From Lactobacillus sp. ESL0785 (GTDB lineage: Bacteria; Bacillota; Bacilli; Lactobacillales; Lactobacillaceae), in contig NZ_CP113916.1 of assembly GCF_029395455.1 (NCBI RefSeq), positions 1,630,004 through 1,694,003 of the forward strand: 64,000 nucleotides of DNA. The letters are read 5' to 3'. The notes under the pieces were generated by a model that was not told the DNA's origin, ran no database searches, and saw only the letters and a program-made list of their open reading frames with translations. Shown piece by piece: positions 9,651 to 18,787 of the stretch (position 1 is its first letter; each line of letters begins with the position of its first letter). The position numbers were made by a program, and so were the translations under genes.

Positions 9651-11048
9651 TCACTTTTCCCACTCTGACCGCGAGATCAGATACATAATAAATGGTAATA
9701 TACAAAAGCCAAAGATCATCGCAATAATCGCATACCAATTAACACCAATTACCCGATTATTCACAATTACCCCAAACTGTTCACGCCAATTATACTCAGT
9801 TAACAAGAAAACAACTAAAATTACTGCTAAAACTGGCAATACCAAATCTGTCCAAATATTCTTATTGGCTGCAAGAACCTGTTCCTTACTTTTATCAAAG
9901 TAAAAGCAAATCACTGCTAGCGGCACAATTGTAAACTCTAAAAAACGGACGATTGCACTTAATGTAATCAAATTAGTCATATTATATTGAAATGATAACG
10001 GAATTACAATTGCCAAGATAGCAGAAATAAAGTAAGTTCTGAGGGGAAAGTTTTTCTCCGTTCTCTTAGTCAATTTCTTAGAGATTTGCTTTTCGCGAGC
10101 CATTGCTTCCAAAATTCGTGGTGTACTAAAGCTGTAAGCAAAATTCAACCCTAACATTGACACTAAAGCCCCAATCAAGACAACATCCCGCAAAATTTCG
10201 TTATTAAATATTGCAGCTAAAGCAATAACCTGCTTGGTTTTAAGTAGGACGTCAGGATTCAACTTTAAGGCAACAGTTAAAACGCCAATATAGATCAGAG
10301 CAACAGTTAAAATTGCCAGCGGAATTGCTCGTGGCAAATTCTTTTCAGGATTTTCCATATCTTCAGCACCTGATGCCACTGATTCAAAACCCGTAAAAGC
10401 ATAAAAGGCCGAGACAACGGCCATCACTGTGCCACTCATTGTTAAAGCTGGAACTACTTGCTGACCATTAATTCTAATCTGATCAACCTCGTTTAATCGG
10501 TGTGAAACTCCAGTTACAAGCAGCAAAATAACCCCAGCAACAATAATTAATAGTAGCGTAGATAATTTACCAAGCGTAGCCATATTCATTACCTTTTTGA
10601 TGAACTTCTGGCCAAATAAATTAACGATCGTAATAATCGTCATTAGTACCCCTAAGCCGACTGTCACATTAAGTATACTATTAGAGTTAGCTCCCAAAAC
10701 AGATAGCGCCGATTTAGTAATTCCAACTGAAGCGACGCCCCAAGCAGCACTGGTTGCAAAATAACAAGTTGCACCAATATAAAAGCCAAATTTAAAACCA
10801 AAAGCTGCCTTTGAATATGCATACGAGGCACCTGCTTTATTAACATATTTCGATGCGGCAGCAAAAGGCAACGCAAGAATTGAAGCAACAAATGCAGCAG
10901 CCAAATAAATAAAAAGTGTTTTACTTCCTGCCTGCTTAACTACACTTCCGGGTGTCAAAAAAATTCCTGACCCAATAATTAAATTAATTGCCAGAAAAAC
11001 CATGGCACCAAAGCCTAGTTTGTCACTTCCCTGTTTATTATTTTTCAT
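9651..11048 (-). CDS. APC-superfamily amino acid permease
   Basis: This 465-residue integral membrane transporter has about 12 hydrophobic segments. The N-terminal APC signature FLAINLIIGSGIFLTPGSVVKQAG is the unwound substrate-binding helix, and YAFTGFESVASGAEDMENPEKNLPRAI is the second conserved block. Proton-coupled amino acid uptake is the family role; the substrate is not evident. Start is ATG 11048 with AGGA 7 bases before; the longer frame uses TTG. A shrunken, decayed copy of the same gene lies immediately upstream (11180-11460), indicating an old tandem duplication. Confidence 0.88.
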   Translation of the reverse strand: MKNNKQGSDKLGFGAMVFLAINLIIGSGIFLTPGSVVKQAGSKTLFIYLAAAFVASILALPFAAASKYVNKAGASYAYSKAAFGFKFGFYIGATCYFATSAAWGVASVGITKSALSVLGANSNSILNVTVGLGVLMTIITIVNLFGQKFIKKVMNMATLGKLSTLLLIIVAGVILLLVTGVSHRLNEVDQIRINGQQVVPALTMSGTVMAVVSAFYAFTGFESVASGAEDMENPEKNLPRAIPLAILTVALIYIGVLTVALKLNPDVLLKTKQVIALAAIFNNEILRDVVLIGALVSMLGLNFAYSFSTPRILEAMAREKQISKKLTKRTEKNFPLRTYFISAILAIVIPLSFQYNMTNLITLSAIVRFLEFTIVPLAVICFYFDKSKEQVLAANKNIWTDLVLPVLAVILVVFLLTEYNWREQFGVIVNNRVIGVNWYAIIAMIFGFCILPFIMYLISRSEWEK

Positions 11049-11179
11049 TTTCAATCCTATCTATAACTACAAATTTGACATAACAATTCTATTATATGGA
11101 AGTTTTTATCTAAATTCCATACCAAAATTGTTATCAAATCAAGCTAGACTCATAATAAACACCTGATTTTATCAAATTA

Positions 11180-11460
11180 TTTCTTTGCTCGAATTTCGAT
11201 TTTTGTTAGCCAATATAATAATAAAAACTAAAGTTATTGCAAAAATAGCGTACCAATTAATACCATCAACAATTAAGCCAAACTGAACCTACCAATTATA
11301 CTCAACTAGCAAAAATGCGACCAAAATAATCTACAGCACTGACAATATCAGTTACCAAATTCTTTTAGTTAAAGATTCAGGCACCACTTTTCACGGGCCG
11401 GTGCTTCTAGCACCCGCGAAGCACTAAACCCCGACTTGTCACTTGTTTCATTTTTACCTA
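11180..11460 (-). pseudogene. Remnant of a duplicated APC permease gene
   Basis: Pieces of the neighbouring permease are recognisable on the minus strand in order but with most of the gene deleted. Near 11440-11460 is a copy of the region around the start codon. At 11390-11430 the reading frame gives FSASRVLEAPAREK, against FSTPRILEAMAREK in the intact copy. From about 11184 to 11345 there is a strong match to the C-terminal coding region. Frames are broken by stops and indels, so no product is expected. The whole 11049-11618 gap contains only this remnant and the ilvE terminator. Confidence 0.75.
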
Positions 11461-11569
11461 TTATTTAATTTTTTCTCTTAAACAATTCATCAATAATTTT
11501 CAACAATATTAAAAATATGACTGAAAATCTAGCCCTTTCAAATATTTTAGTTTCTAAATGACGACACCA

Positions 11570-11602
11570 AAAAAGGACACTGCAACATTCCGTGTCCTTT
11601 TT
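11570..11602 (-). terminator. ilvE terminator
   Basis: AAAAAGGACAC / GTGTCCTTTTT (11570-11580, 11592-11602) follows the ilvE stop on the minus strand. Confidence 0.85.
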
Positions 11603-11618
11603 AATTATTCTATCTTTT

Positions 11619-12641
11619 TTAATCGATTGTTTGAACCCAGCCTTCTGGACCCTTCTTATCGCCATACTGAATAGCAATCAATTCATTATACAATTTGGTC
11701 GTAACTGGTCCAGTCTTTTCTTCGCTATAAATAACGTGCTTTTGTCCTTGATAAGTAATTGAACCAACTGGCGAAATAACGGCAGCAGTACCCATCGCAC
11801 CAGCTTCCTTCATCTTAAAGGCTTCTTCCAAAGTAATTTGCCGTTCAACCGGATTTAAACCTTGATGCTTTGCAACTTCTAACAATGACCGTTTAGTAAT
11901 TGAAACTAAAATTGATTTTGATTTTGGTGTAACGAATTGTCCATCTTGCGTAATGCCAAAGAAGTTCGCACCACCAAATTCATCAACATACTTATGTTCC
12001 CGCGGATCAAGGTACAAACAATCAGCGAATCCAGTTTGGTGAGCCTCAACTGATGGTAACAAGCTGCTAGCATAGTTACCAGATGTCTTAGCTTGACCAG
12101 TACCGGCATAAGCAGCTCGATCATATTCACTAACTTTATAAGCTGCAGGATTTAAGCCTTTAATGTAAGCACCAACTGGCGTTGCAAAAATTCGAAATGT
12201 ATATTCAGTAGCAGCATCCACTCCCAAAGCCTTCGAGGTACCAATCATAAACGGGCGAATATATAATGTCGCACCACTATCATAAGGTGGAACATATTCT
12301 TTATTTGCTAGCACCACTTGCTTAACAGCAGCAACAAATTTATCTTCAGGATATACTGGCATTGTTAATCGCTTAGCTGATAAGGCAAAACGATGAGCAT
12401 TTTGGTCAGGACGAAAGAGGTTAATTTTCCCATCTTTACGACGGTAAGCCTTCAAACCTTCAAAAATTTCTTGGCCGTAATGTAATACTTCAGCGCCCTC
12501 AGAAAGAGTAAGAGTTGAATCTTCAATCATCTTGCCTTCCTGCCATTGACCATCTTTATATTTAGCCTCATAGCGATAAGGTAAATCGCGATATTCAAAG
12601 CCCAGATTATTCCAATCAAGATCTGCTAATTTTTGTTTCAT
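11619..12641 (-). CDS. ilvE: Branched-chain amino acid aminotransferase
   Basis: This fold-type IV PLP enzyme (340 residues) interconverts leucine, isoleucine and valine with their 2-oxo acids using glutamate/2-oxoglutarate. The PLP lysine is Lys185 in GQAKTSGNYASS. LHYGQEIFEGLKAY (about 53-66) and DEFGGANFFGI are further family blocks. The ATG has GGAGG 9 bases upstream. It is monocistronic, between a sigma-A promoter (12731-12759) and a strong terminator. With no leu/ilv biosynthetic operon beside it, the role is probably amino acid catabolism or final-step transamination; that is inference. Confidence 0.93.
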   Translation of the reverse strand: MKQKLADLDWNNLGFEYRDLPYRYEAKYKDGQWQEGKMIEDSTLTLSEGAEVLHYGQEIFEGLKAYRRKDGKINLFRPDQNAHRFALSAKRLTMPVYPEDKFVAAVKQVVLANKEYVPPYDSGATLYIRPFMIGTSKALGVDAATEYTFRIFATPVGAYIKGLNPAAYKVSEYDRAAYAGTGQAKTSGNYASSLLPSVEAHQTGFADCLYLDPREHKYVDEFGGANFFGITQDGQFVTPKSKSILVSITKRSLLEVAKHQGLNPVERQITLEEAFKMKEAGAMGTAAVISPVGSITYQGQKHVIYSEEKTGPVTTKLYNELIAIQYGDKKGPEGWVQTID

Positions 12642-12730
12642 GAAAATTGCCTCCAGTTATTAAGTTGTTATTTAAACAATAAGTAACTATATACACTAAA
12701 AATATTTTAATAAATATTTAATTAACTGCT

Positions 12731-12759
12731 AATTTAACTCATAAACAGTTAATTGTCAA
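12731..12759 (-). promoter_or_regulatory. ilvE promoter
   Basis: On the minus strand TTGACA (12754-12759), a 17-bp spacer and TAAATT (12731-12736). This leaves an ~85-base leader in which I see no T-box sequence. Confidence 0.65.
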
Positions 12760-12871
12760 CACTATATTTTAAAGTGGATACATTTAATTAAGTACAAAGT
12801 ATCCCAAAACTAAAAATATGACTGCTAGCAGTGCGCTAGTCCTAACATAATCAATACAATATCTAAATAAA

Positions 12872-13022
12872 CAAAAGAAACCTATTGAGGGACTTTACGC
12901 TGCGGGAAACTGCTCTGGTGGCTTCTTCTGGGGATCATATCCGGATAGAGTACCTGGGCTTGCAGCAAAGTCATGCACTAACTTTTGGTCGTCTTGCTGG
13001 AAAATATATAACTGAAAAGTAA
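12872..13022 (+). pseudogene. C-terminal fragment of a fumarate reductase-type flavoprotein
   Basis: The plus strand from 12881 reads PIEGLYAAGNCSGGFFWGSY then PDRVPGLAA, the FAD-domain C-terminal signature of this family. A one-base insertion shifts the frame, after which SHALTFGRLAGKYITEK and a TAA (13020-13022) complete a normal C-terminus. No start codon or N-terminal part is present. It is a relic of a gene related to the flavoprotein at 1-1153. The rest of the 12642-13087 gap has the ilvE promoter and otherwise nothing I recognise. Confidence 0.8.
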
Positions 13023-13036
13023 CTTTAAAACAATAT

Positions 13037-13069
13037 AAAACCCCGAAATTAATATAATTTCGGGGTTTT
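13037..13069. terminator. Terminator after the Clp ATPase gene
   Basis: A perfect 14-bp stem (13037-13050 / 13056-13069) has a GC-rich core (CCCCG) and flanking T/A tracts. It serves the minus-strand clp gene and possibly the flavoprotein relic from the other side. Confidence 0.85.
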
Positions 13070-13087
13070 ATTATAAGTTAACTAAAC

Positions 13088-15196
13088 CTATTTTTCTTCT
13101 TTTTCGACTTTTTCAGCTTCAGATTCTACTTTTGAATTAATAGTTAAAATTGCCGCACCATTTAAATAAACATGCTGCTTATCAGCTGTAAATTTAACTT
13201 CTTTAGTTTCTGGTTCTTTCATCAGCAATTTAGCAATCGGTGTTTCTAAGTCTTGCTCAACTACCCGCCGCAGTGGCCGCGCACCAAATTTCTTATCATA
13301 GCCTTTTTCAGCAAGATATGCCTTGGCGTCAGGACTTACTTCTACTTTAACCTTTCTCTTAGCAAGAACACTGGTCATCTTTTTGAGGTAAATATCGATA
13401 ATTTTAGTCATATCCTCTGGACTCAAAGAATTAAATGGCACAATGGCGTCTAGCCGATTCAAAAATTCTGGTCTAAAGTAATTTTCCAAGACCTTAATCA
13501 TCTTATCATGATCGACTTTACCATCCTTAAGTAACTTATCAGAAAAACCGGCATTAGAAGTCATAATCAAGATTGTATCCTTGAAGGAAACTGTTCTACC
13601 TTGAGCATCTGTTAACCGCCCATCATCCATAATCTGCAATAAAGCATTAAAGACTTGTGGATTAGCCTTTTCAATTTCATCAAGCAAAATCAGACTATAT
13701 GGTTGGTGACGAACCTTTTCAGTTAATTGACCTCCTTCGCCATAGCCAACATAACCCGGAGCAGAACCAATTAACTTGTTAACTGCCATTTGGTCTTGAT
13801 ATTCTGACATATCAAGTCGAATCAGGTGATTTTCACCACCAAATAATTGAATCGCTAGTTGTTTAGCAAGTTCGGTCTTACCAACTCCTGTTGGACCAGT
13901 AAGCAAGAATGAACCCGTTGGCCGATCAGTATCCTTAAAGACCTGCTTACGCGCAATCGCATCGGTAATAATGTCAATTGCATTATCTTGATCGATGACA
14001 GCTTCCTTCAGGTGTTTAGCCAAATCAATATTGTGTTGGCCCTCGCTTGCATGTAATTCACTCATTGGGATCTTAGTTTTAGCTTCAATTAAAGCATAAA
14101 TATCCTGATCCGTAACCCGCGGTGAAGCAACATCGTGAACGTGATCTTTTTTGTCTGTTAATTCCTTAATTTGCTTCTTTAAAGTGTCAGCCTTGGCATA
14201 ATCTTCTTTTTCAGCAGCAGCCTTCTTTTCTTTTTCTAATTTAGCAATGCGCTCCTGCAAGCTAGCTTCGTCTTCAGGCACAGTATCCAAGCCTTTTTTA
14301 GCACCAGCTTCATCCATTAAATCAATTGCTTTATCCGGTAAATGCCGACCTTGAATATACCGTTGCGATAATTCAACTGCTAAACGCAATGCACTATCAT
14401 CATATTTAACATGATGATAGTCCTCATATTTCTTTTTAAGTCCTTGTAAAATTTTAACTGTCACATCAGCTGATGGTTCTGGAACCTGGACTGGTTGGAA
14501 CCGCCGTGCTAATGCAGCATCATTTTCAATTCTGCGGTATTCACCTGTTGTTGTTGCCCCAATTAAGTTCAGGTCACCACTTGCTAAGGCTGGTTTCAAG
14601 ATATTAGCAGCATCCCCGCTGTTATTTTCAGAATCTGTTGAACCAGCGCCAACAATATTATGTAATTCATCAATAAACAAGATAATATTCGGGTCTTTTT
14701 TCGCTTGATCAATTACCTTCTTGAGCCGTTCTTCAAAACTACCACGTAAGCTAGAACCAGCAACCATATCATTAACATTAACTTCAATGATGTGCTTGTC
14801 TTTCATTTTGTCTGGAACATTGCCGCTTGCAATTCTTTGGGCTAAGCCTTCAACAATTGCTGTTTTACCAACACCAGCGGGACCAACAAGTACAGGATTA
14901 TTCTTCTTACGCCGACTCAGAATTTCGATTACTTCCTGAATTTGTTCATCACGACCAATTACCGGATCATACTTATTATTCTTCGCTTGTTCGACCAAAT
15001 CCACACCAATCGGCTTTTCTTTTTGAGCATTTGGCTGCACTGCTTGAGCCTGACCGTTAAAATTCTGCGGTGAAAAATTCATACTGCCAGAATAATGGAT
15101 AGGAACTGCTCCATTATTATGATCATCCTGATTACCAAAGAAAGAACTGTTTAATTCGTTAAATAAATTGTCAAAATCATTATCAAAGTATGCCAT
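13088..15196 (-). CDS. Hsp100/Clp ATPase (ClpL/ClpE type)
   Basis: This 702-residue AAA+ unfoldase/disaggregase has two nucleotide-binding domains: Walker A GPAGVGKT (105-112) and a second GPTGVGKT near 435. Between them a UVR-like coiled segment (KEDYAKADTLKKQIKEL) is visible. The N-terminus is only ~60 polar, Asn/Gln-rich residues: no Clp_N repeat and no ClpE zinc finger. Length and this architecture fit ClpL best, although such genes are often labelled clpE. The ribosome site AAGGGGTG precedes the ATG. A perfect CIRCE operator upstream indicates HrcA-controlled heat-shock expression. It is monocistronic. Confidence 0.88.
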   Translation of the reverse strand: MAYFDNDFDNLFNELNSSFFGNQDDHNNGAVPIHYSGSMNFSPQNFNGQAQAVQPNAQKEKPIGVDLVEQAKNNKYDPVIGRDEQIQEVIEILSRRKKNNPVLVGPAGVGKTAIVEGLAQRIASGNVPDKMKDKHIIEVNVNDMVAGSSLRGSFEERLKKVIDQAKKDPNIILFIDELHNIVGAGSTDSENNSGDAANILKPALASGDLNLIGATTTGEYRRIENDAALARRFQPVQVPEPSADVTVKILQGLKKKYEDYHHVKYDDSALRLAVELSQRYIQGRHLPDKAIDLMDEAGAKKGLDTVPEDEASLQERIAKLEKEKKAAAEKEDYAKADTLKKQIKELTDKKDHVHDVASPRVTDQDIYALIEAKTKIPMSELHASEGQHNIDLAKHLKEAVIDQDNAIDIITDAIARKQVFKDTDRPTGSFLLTGPTGVGKTELAKQLAIQLFGGENHLIRLDMSEYQDQMAVNKLIGSAPGYVGYGEGGQLTEKVRHQPYSLILLDEIEKANPQVFNALLQIMDDGRLTDAQGRTVSFKDTILIMTSNAGFSDKLLKDGKVDHDKMIKVLENYFRPEFLNRLDAIVPFNSLSPEDMTKIIDIYLKKMTSVLAKRKVKVEVSPDAKAYLAEKGYDKKFGARPLRRVVEQDLETPIAKLLMKEPETKEVKFTADKQHVYLNGAAILTINSKVESEAEKVEKEEK

Positions 15197-15232
15197 TTAT
15201 TAACACCCCTTATTGTAGTTTTTCGTCATCAA

Positions 15233-15259
15233 TTAGCACTCTAATCATTCGAGTGCTAA
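15233..15259 (-). promoter_or_regulatory. CIRCE operator (HrcA site) of the clp gene
   Basis: A perfect TTAGCACTC-N9-GAGTGCTAA inverted repeat lies about 40 bases upstream of the clp start. This is the established HrcA-binding element. No CtsR heptad repeat was seen beside it. Confidence 0.95.
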
Positions 15260-15353
15260 CTTGTTTACATCCCAAAGTATAGCAGGTTATCCACAAATAG
15301 CAAATTATTTAACTCATTTTTCCACAATTTACCTATTTTCTTTTAGTAAACAA

Positions 15354-15377
15354 AAAGCATTGATTTATCAATGCTTT
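15354..15377 (-). terminator. Terminator of the EIIC-hydrolase-UvrA-like operon
   Basis: AAAGCATTGA / TCAATGCTTT around a TTTA loop, followed on the minus strand by TTTTTGTTT, just past the UvrA-like stop codon. Confidence 0.8.
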
Positions 15378-15392
15378 GTATAGTATTTTAAT

Positions 15393-17924
15393 TTACTTTT
15401 GGTATAGATGATAATGTGCTTGCAAATATTTAGCCGTTAAACTGCTGGTATTTTTCGAGATATCCACAGGTAACCCACAGGCAATAATTTGGCCACCTTG
15501 CTTACCACCACGTGGCCCCATGTCAATCATATAATCACTATTAGCCATAATATCTAGATCATGAGTAATTGTAATAATTGTTGCTTGTTTAGCTAATAAT
15601 TTTTGAAAAACTCCTAATAAGTTGCGAACATCATATGGATGCAAGCCAACTGTTGGCTCATCAAAAACAAATAAACTCCCTGTCTGTCTGCGATGCAAAT
15701 GACTAGTTAACTTTAAACGTTGCGCCTCACCACCAGATAGAGCTGGCGTTGATTCACCCAAATGCAAGTAGCCCAAGCTCATATCATGCAAAGTCACAAT
15801 GGTTTTCTGAATTGCTGGTATTTTGGCAAATAATTCTTGCTCAAGAACCTCATCAACAGAAAAAGCCAGAACATCAGCAATACTTAAGCCATGCCACTTT
15901 ACCCGTAATACGTCAGAATTATAGCGCTGCCCGCCACAAGTCGAACAAGTTTCTACCATATCAGGTAAATATTGAATATCTAGTGCGATTACTCCAGTAC
16001 CACCACAAGCAGGACATGCACCTTCTTTATTATTATACGAAAAATGCGCTGCTCGATATTGCAGTTTTTTAGCTAACGGCTGCTTAGCAAATAACTTACG
16101 TAAATTCGTCATAATATCAGTGTACGTTGCAACCGTTGAGCGTTGATTTTTACCAACTGGGGCAGAGTCAACACTAATCACGTTGGTAATACCGCCACTA
16201 GTTAAATCCCTTACCCAAGATGGCCCAGACTCTTGCTTTTTGTGTGCCTTAAGAGCTGGAAGCAACGAATCAAGAATCATTGTTGTCTTACCAGCACCAG
16301 AAAAGCCAGTAATTGATGTTAACCGTCCCACTGGGATTCGCGCATGAACATCTCTTAAATTAAACCGCCGATTAATTGTAAATGAGATTTCTCCTTGCTT
16401 AAATAAATCGGTTGACGTTGCTAGGGGCCGCACATTCAGTACTGCAGTGCCTGTTAGGTAAGGACCAATATGCGAAACTGCATCTTGCTTAACCTGTTCA
16501 GGCGTACCCTGCGCAATAATTTGACCACCTTTATCACCTGAACCTGGACCAATTTCAATAATCCAATCAGCGGCATTAATGATTGAGGTTTCATGGTCAA
16601 CCACAACAAGCGAGTTTCCCTGATTAACTAACTCATGAAAGATCTCAATTAGTCCAGCAACATTGTCTGGATGCAAGCCAACTGATGGTTCATCCAAGAC
16701 ATAAAGTACACCTGTAGTTTCTGTTCTCAACGTCCGGCCTAACTGAATTCGCTGCAGTTCACCCGTTGACAGACTGCTAGCCTGCCGCTCTAAACTTAAA
16801 TAATCTAAGCCCAACTTAAGTAGTGGCTTAACTTGATGCATCAACTCACCAGTTAAATCTTGTGCCAAAGCCTGCATATTTGCTGGCAATGCGATTAATA
16901 TCTCTTGCATATACTTATCCAATTGACCTAAGGTCAACTGTTCAGCTTCAACGATATTCTTACCAGCAACTAATTGTGACCAACGACTAGGATCAATACG
17001 GTAGCCATGACAACGTGGGCAAGTATTAAAACGATAAAAAGCATCAATCCGAGCTAAACCGCGCTCAGACTTAGTCGTCCTGCGTGAATTAGCAACTGCC
17101 TGATACGCGTTTTCGTACAAGGCATTAAGATGATACACACGACCAGTAGATGTTGGGACATCAACCGGTATTTTACGTTCTTTGCCATGCAACACAATTT
17201 GCTTTTCTTTCGTATTCAATTCGCGATATGGAACATCGACCCGCACTCCCAATTCACGTGCAATCCGCCACATCCAGTTCCGTCCAGGAATTTGCCAAGT
17301 AGCAACTGCTCCTTGCTCTAAGGATAAATTTTCATCAGCAATAATTTTACTATCATCAATCTGTTCAACCGTTCCTAGTCCCTGACATTCTTTGCAGGCA
17401 CCATCTGAATTAAAGGCAAAGTCTTCCGCACTAAAAGCATAAAAATGCACGCCACAGACAGGACAGGTTATCTGACCCATTGCTGCGCCAGATAAGTCCA
17501 TTGCCTGCGCAATTTTAATTGTTGACTTAATCCGGTGGCCATTCGGACAAACTGGTGAACCCAATCTTGAAAAAATCAGACGTAAAATATTAAAAACTTC
17601 CGTTACCGTGCCCACTGTTGACCGCACACCTGGCATTGGCGGACGTTGTCTTAACGCTAAAGCAGACGGAATATGCCGAACCTCATCAACCTCTGCACGA
17701 CCAACCTGACTAATTCGCCGTCTTGTATAGGTCGCAAGTGAATCAAGATACCGTCTTGCACCTTCAGAATAGAGAATTCCCATTGCTAAACTGGATTTAC
17801 CTGAGCCACTAAGTCCCGAAATTACAACAAATCGATGCAATGGAATCGCAACATTAATATTTTTTAAGTTATTAACGCGACCACCAATAACTTCAATTTT
17901 AGTTGGCTGCTTTTCATATTGCAT
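15393..17924 (-). CDS. UvrA-like ABC ATPase (short UvrA paralogue)
   Basis: This 843-residue twin-ABC protein belongs to the UvrA family. Walker A is GLSGSGKS (37-44) in the first half and GFSGAGKT in the second. ABC signatures LSTGELQRIQLG and LSGGEAQRLKL are both followed by DEP(S/T)VGLHP. Zn-binding pairs CPVCGVHF...CKECQGLG and CPACGGTG...CSTCGGQRY are present. At about 100 residues shorter than housekeeping UvrA (~940), it fits the UvrA2/DrrC-like branch, some of which give drug resistance. Its place at the end of a PTS/hydrolase operon, away from uvrB, supports a non-housekeeping role. Start overlaps the upstream stop by one base (TAATG). Confidence 0.85.
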   Translation of the reverse strand: MQYEKQPTKIEVIGGRVNNLKNINVAIPLHRFVVISGLSGSGKSSLAMGILYSEGARRYLDSLATYTRRRISQVGRAEVDEVRHIPSALALRQRPPMPGVRSTVGTVTEVFNILRLIFSRLGSPVCPNGHRIKSTIKIAQAMDLSGAAMGQITCPVCGVHFYAFSAEDFAFNSDGACKECQGLGTVEQIDDSKIIADENLSLEQGAVATWQIPGRNWMWRIARELGVRVDVPYRELNTKEKQIVLHGKERKIPVDVPTSTGRVYHLNALYENAYQAVANSRRTTKSERGLARIDAFYRFNTCPRCHGYRIDPSRWSQLVAGKNIVEAEQLTLGQLDKYMQEILIALPANMQALAQDLTGELMHQVKPLLKLGLDYLSLERQASSLSTGELQRIQLGRTLRTETTGVLYVLDEPSVGLHPDNVAGLIEIFHELVNQGNSLVVVDHETSIINAADWIIEIGPGSGDKGGQIIAQGTPEQVKQDAVSHIGPYLTGTAVLNVRPLATSTDLFKQGEISFTINRRFNLRDVHARIPVGRLTSITGFSGAGKTTMILDSLLPALKAHKKQESGPSWVRDLTSGGITNVISVDSAPVGKNQRSTVATYTDIMTNLRKLFAKQPLAKKLQYRAAHFSYNNKEGACPACGGTGVIALDIQYLPDMVETCSTCGGQRYNSDVLRVKWHGLSIADVLAFSVDEVLEQELFAKIPAIQKTIVTLHDMSLGYLHLGESTPALSGGEAQRLKLTSHLHRRQTGSLFVFDEPTVGLHPYDVRNLLGVFQKLLAKQATIITITHDLDIMANSDYMIDMGPRGGKQGGQIIACGLPVDISKNTSSLTAKYLQAHYHLYQK

Positions 17925-18787
17925 TATTGTCCGTCCTTTCTATTATTCAGCTTAGGTTGTTTCTCCGGCACTAACAAATATTGCCGGATTAATTGAACAA
18001 CCTGTTTGTTTTGTGGCAAATCAGAATGATCGGCTTCTTTTCCCGTAACCGTCATTGCCGTGTAAGATTTAACTTGATTTTGAAAAATAAATTTAGCAGC
18101 CGCCACACTAGATTCTGGAACAATGCCATCAGATTCATAATTTTTGCCGCCAGACAATGAATAAACGCGCAGCTTTTGCGGTAATCGCGACCGATATTTA
18201 ATAAAATCAGCCAACATTTGCGTATGATTATTTAAGTTATTTTCTGTAAAATTGTACGGTGTGCCCAAAGTCATCAAACACTTCATTTTTGTCTCATTAG
18301 AATATTGCGAATAATAATGCTCTAACCAGTAAGTCCAGATCAGTCCCCCATTAGAATGACCAAAAGCCTTAAAATTATTGAATTTATAGTTATGCATGAG
18401 CGAATTAAAGGCAACATCCAGCCATTTAGTTTGCTTCTTAATATTGCTATAGCCATCCTTATTATTATCAAAGCCAATAATAATAAACGGTTCTAGGTCA
18501 TTTTTGCCAATTGCCCCACTATATGTTAATTTTGCTTCACGTGAAACGTTAACCTTCAACACACTATGATGGTGCAACGTTGTCTTATTCAATTGATCAA
18601 TTAATTGGTTAAAACGTTCTGTTGTTGCACTTGAGCCTGGCACCATAATTACTGGCGATAACAGTGACTTACTGCGCTCAGCACGAGCATTATTAGATTT
18701 TTTCATCCAAAAATAGCTAGGTATAGACAGGACAACCATAATCAGCAGTAAGAAAATTAACCACTTATAATTATTATTTTTTTGCAT
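17924..18787 (-). CDS. Membrane-anchored alpha/beta hydrolase (DUF915 type)
   Basis: This 287-residue protein has an N-terminal transmembrane anchor (about residues 9-28), then an alpha/beta-hydrolase fold outside the cell. The nucleophile elbow is AFGHSNGGLIW (Ser in GHSNGG) and HSDLPQNKQV near the end supplies the likely catalytic His. VIMVPGSSATTERFN is the oxyanion-side strand. DUF915 proteins of lactobacilli are surface hydrolases of mostly unknown substrate. I chose ATG 18787, which has AGGAG 8-9 bases upstream and lies inside the 3' end of the EIIC gene, so translation is coupled. Confidence 0.82.
   Translation of the reverse strand: MQKNNNYKWLIFLLLIMVVLSIPSYFWMKKSNNARAERSKSLLSPVIMVPGSSATTERFNQLIDQLNKTTLHHHSVLKVNVSREAKLTYSGAIGKNDLEPFIIIGFDNNKDGYSNIKKQTKWLDVAFNSLMHNYKFNNFKAFGHSNGGLIWTYWLEHYYSQYSNETKMKCLMTLGTPYNFTENNLNNHTQMLADFIKYRSRLPQKLRVYSLSGGKNYESDGIVPESSVAAAKFIFQNQVKSYTAMTVTGKEADHSDLPQNKQVVQLIRQYLLVPEKQPKLNNRKDGQ

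Noticed and set aside
11465..11677. 70-codon minus-strand frame at the ilvE 3' end
   Set aside because: It overlaps the ilvE coding sequence and terminator in another frame and starts with no ribosome site.
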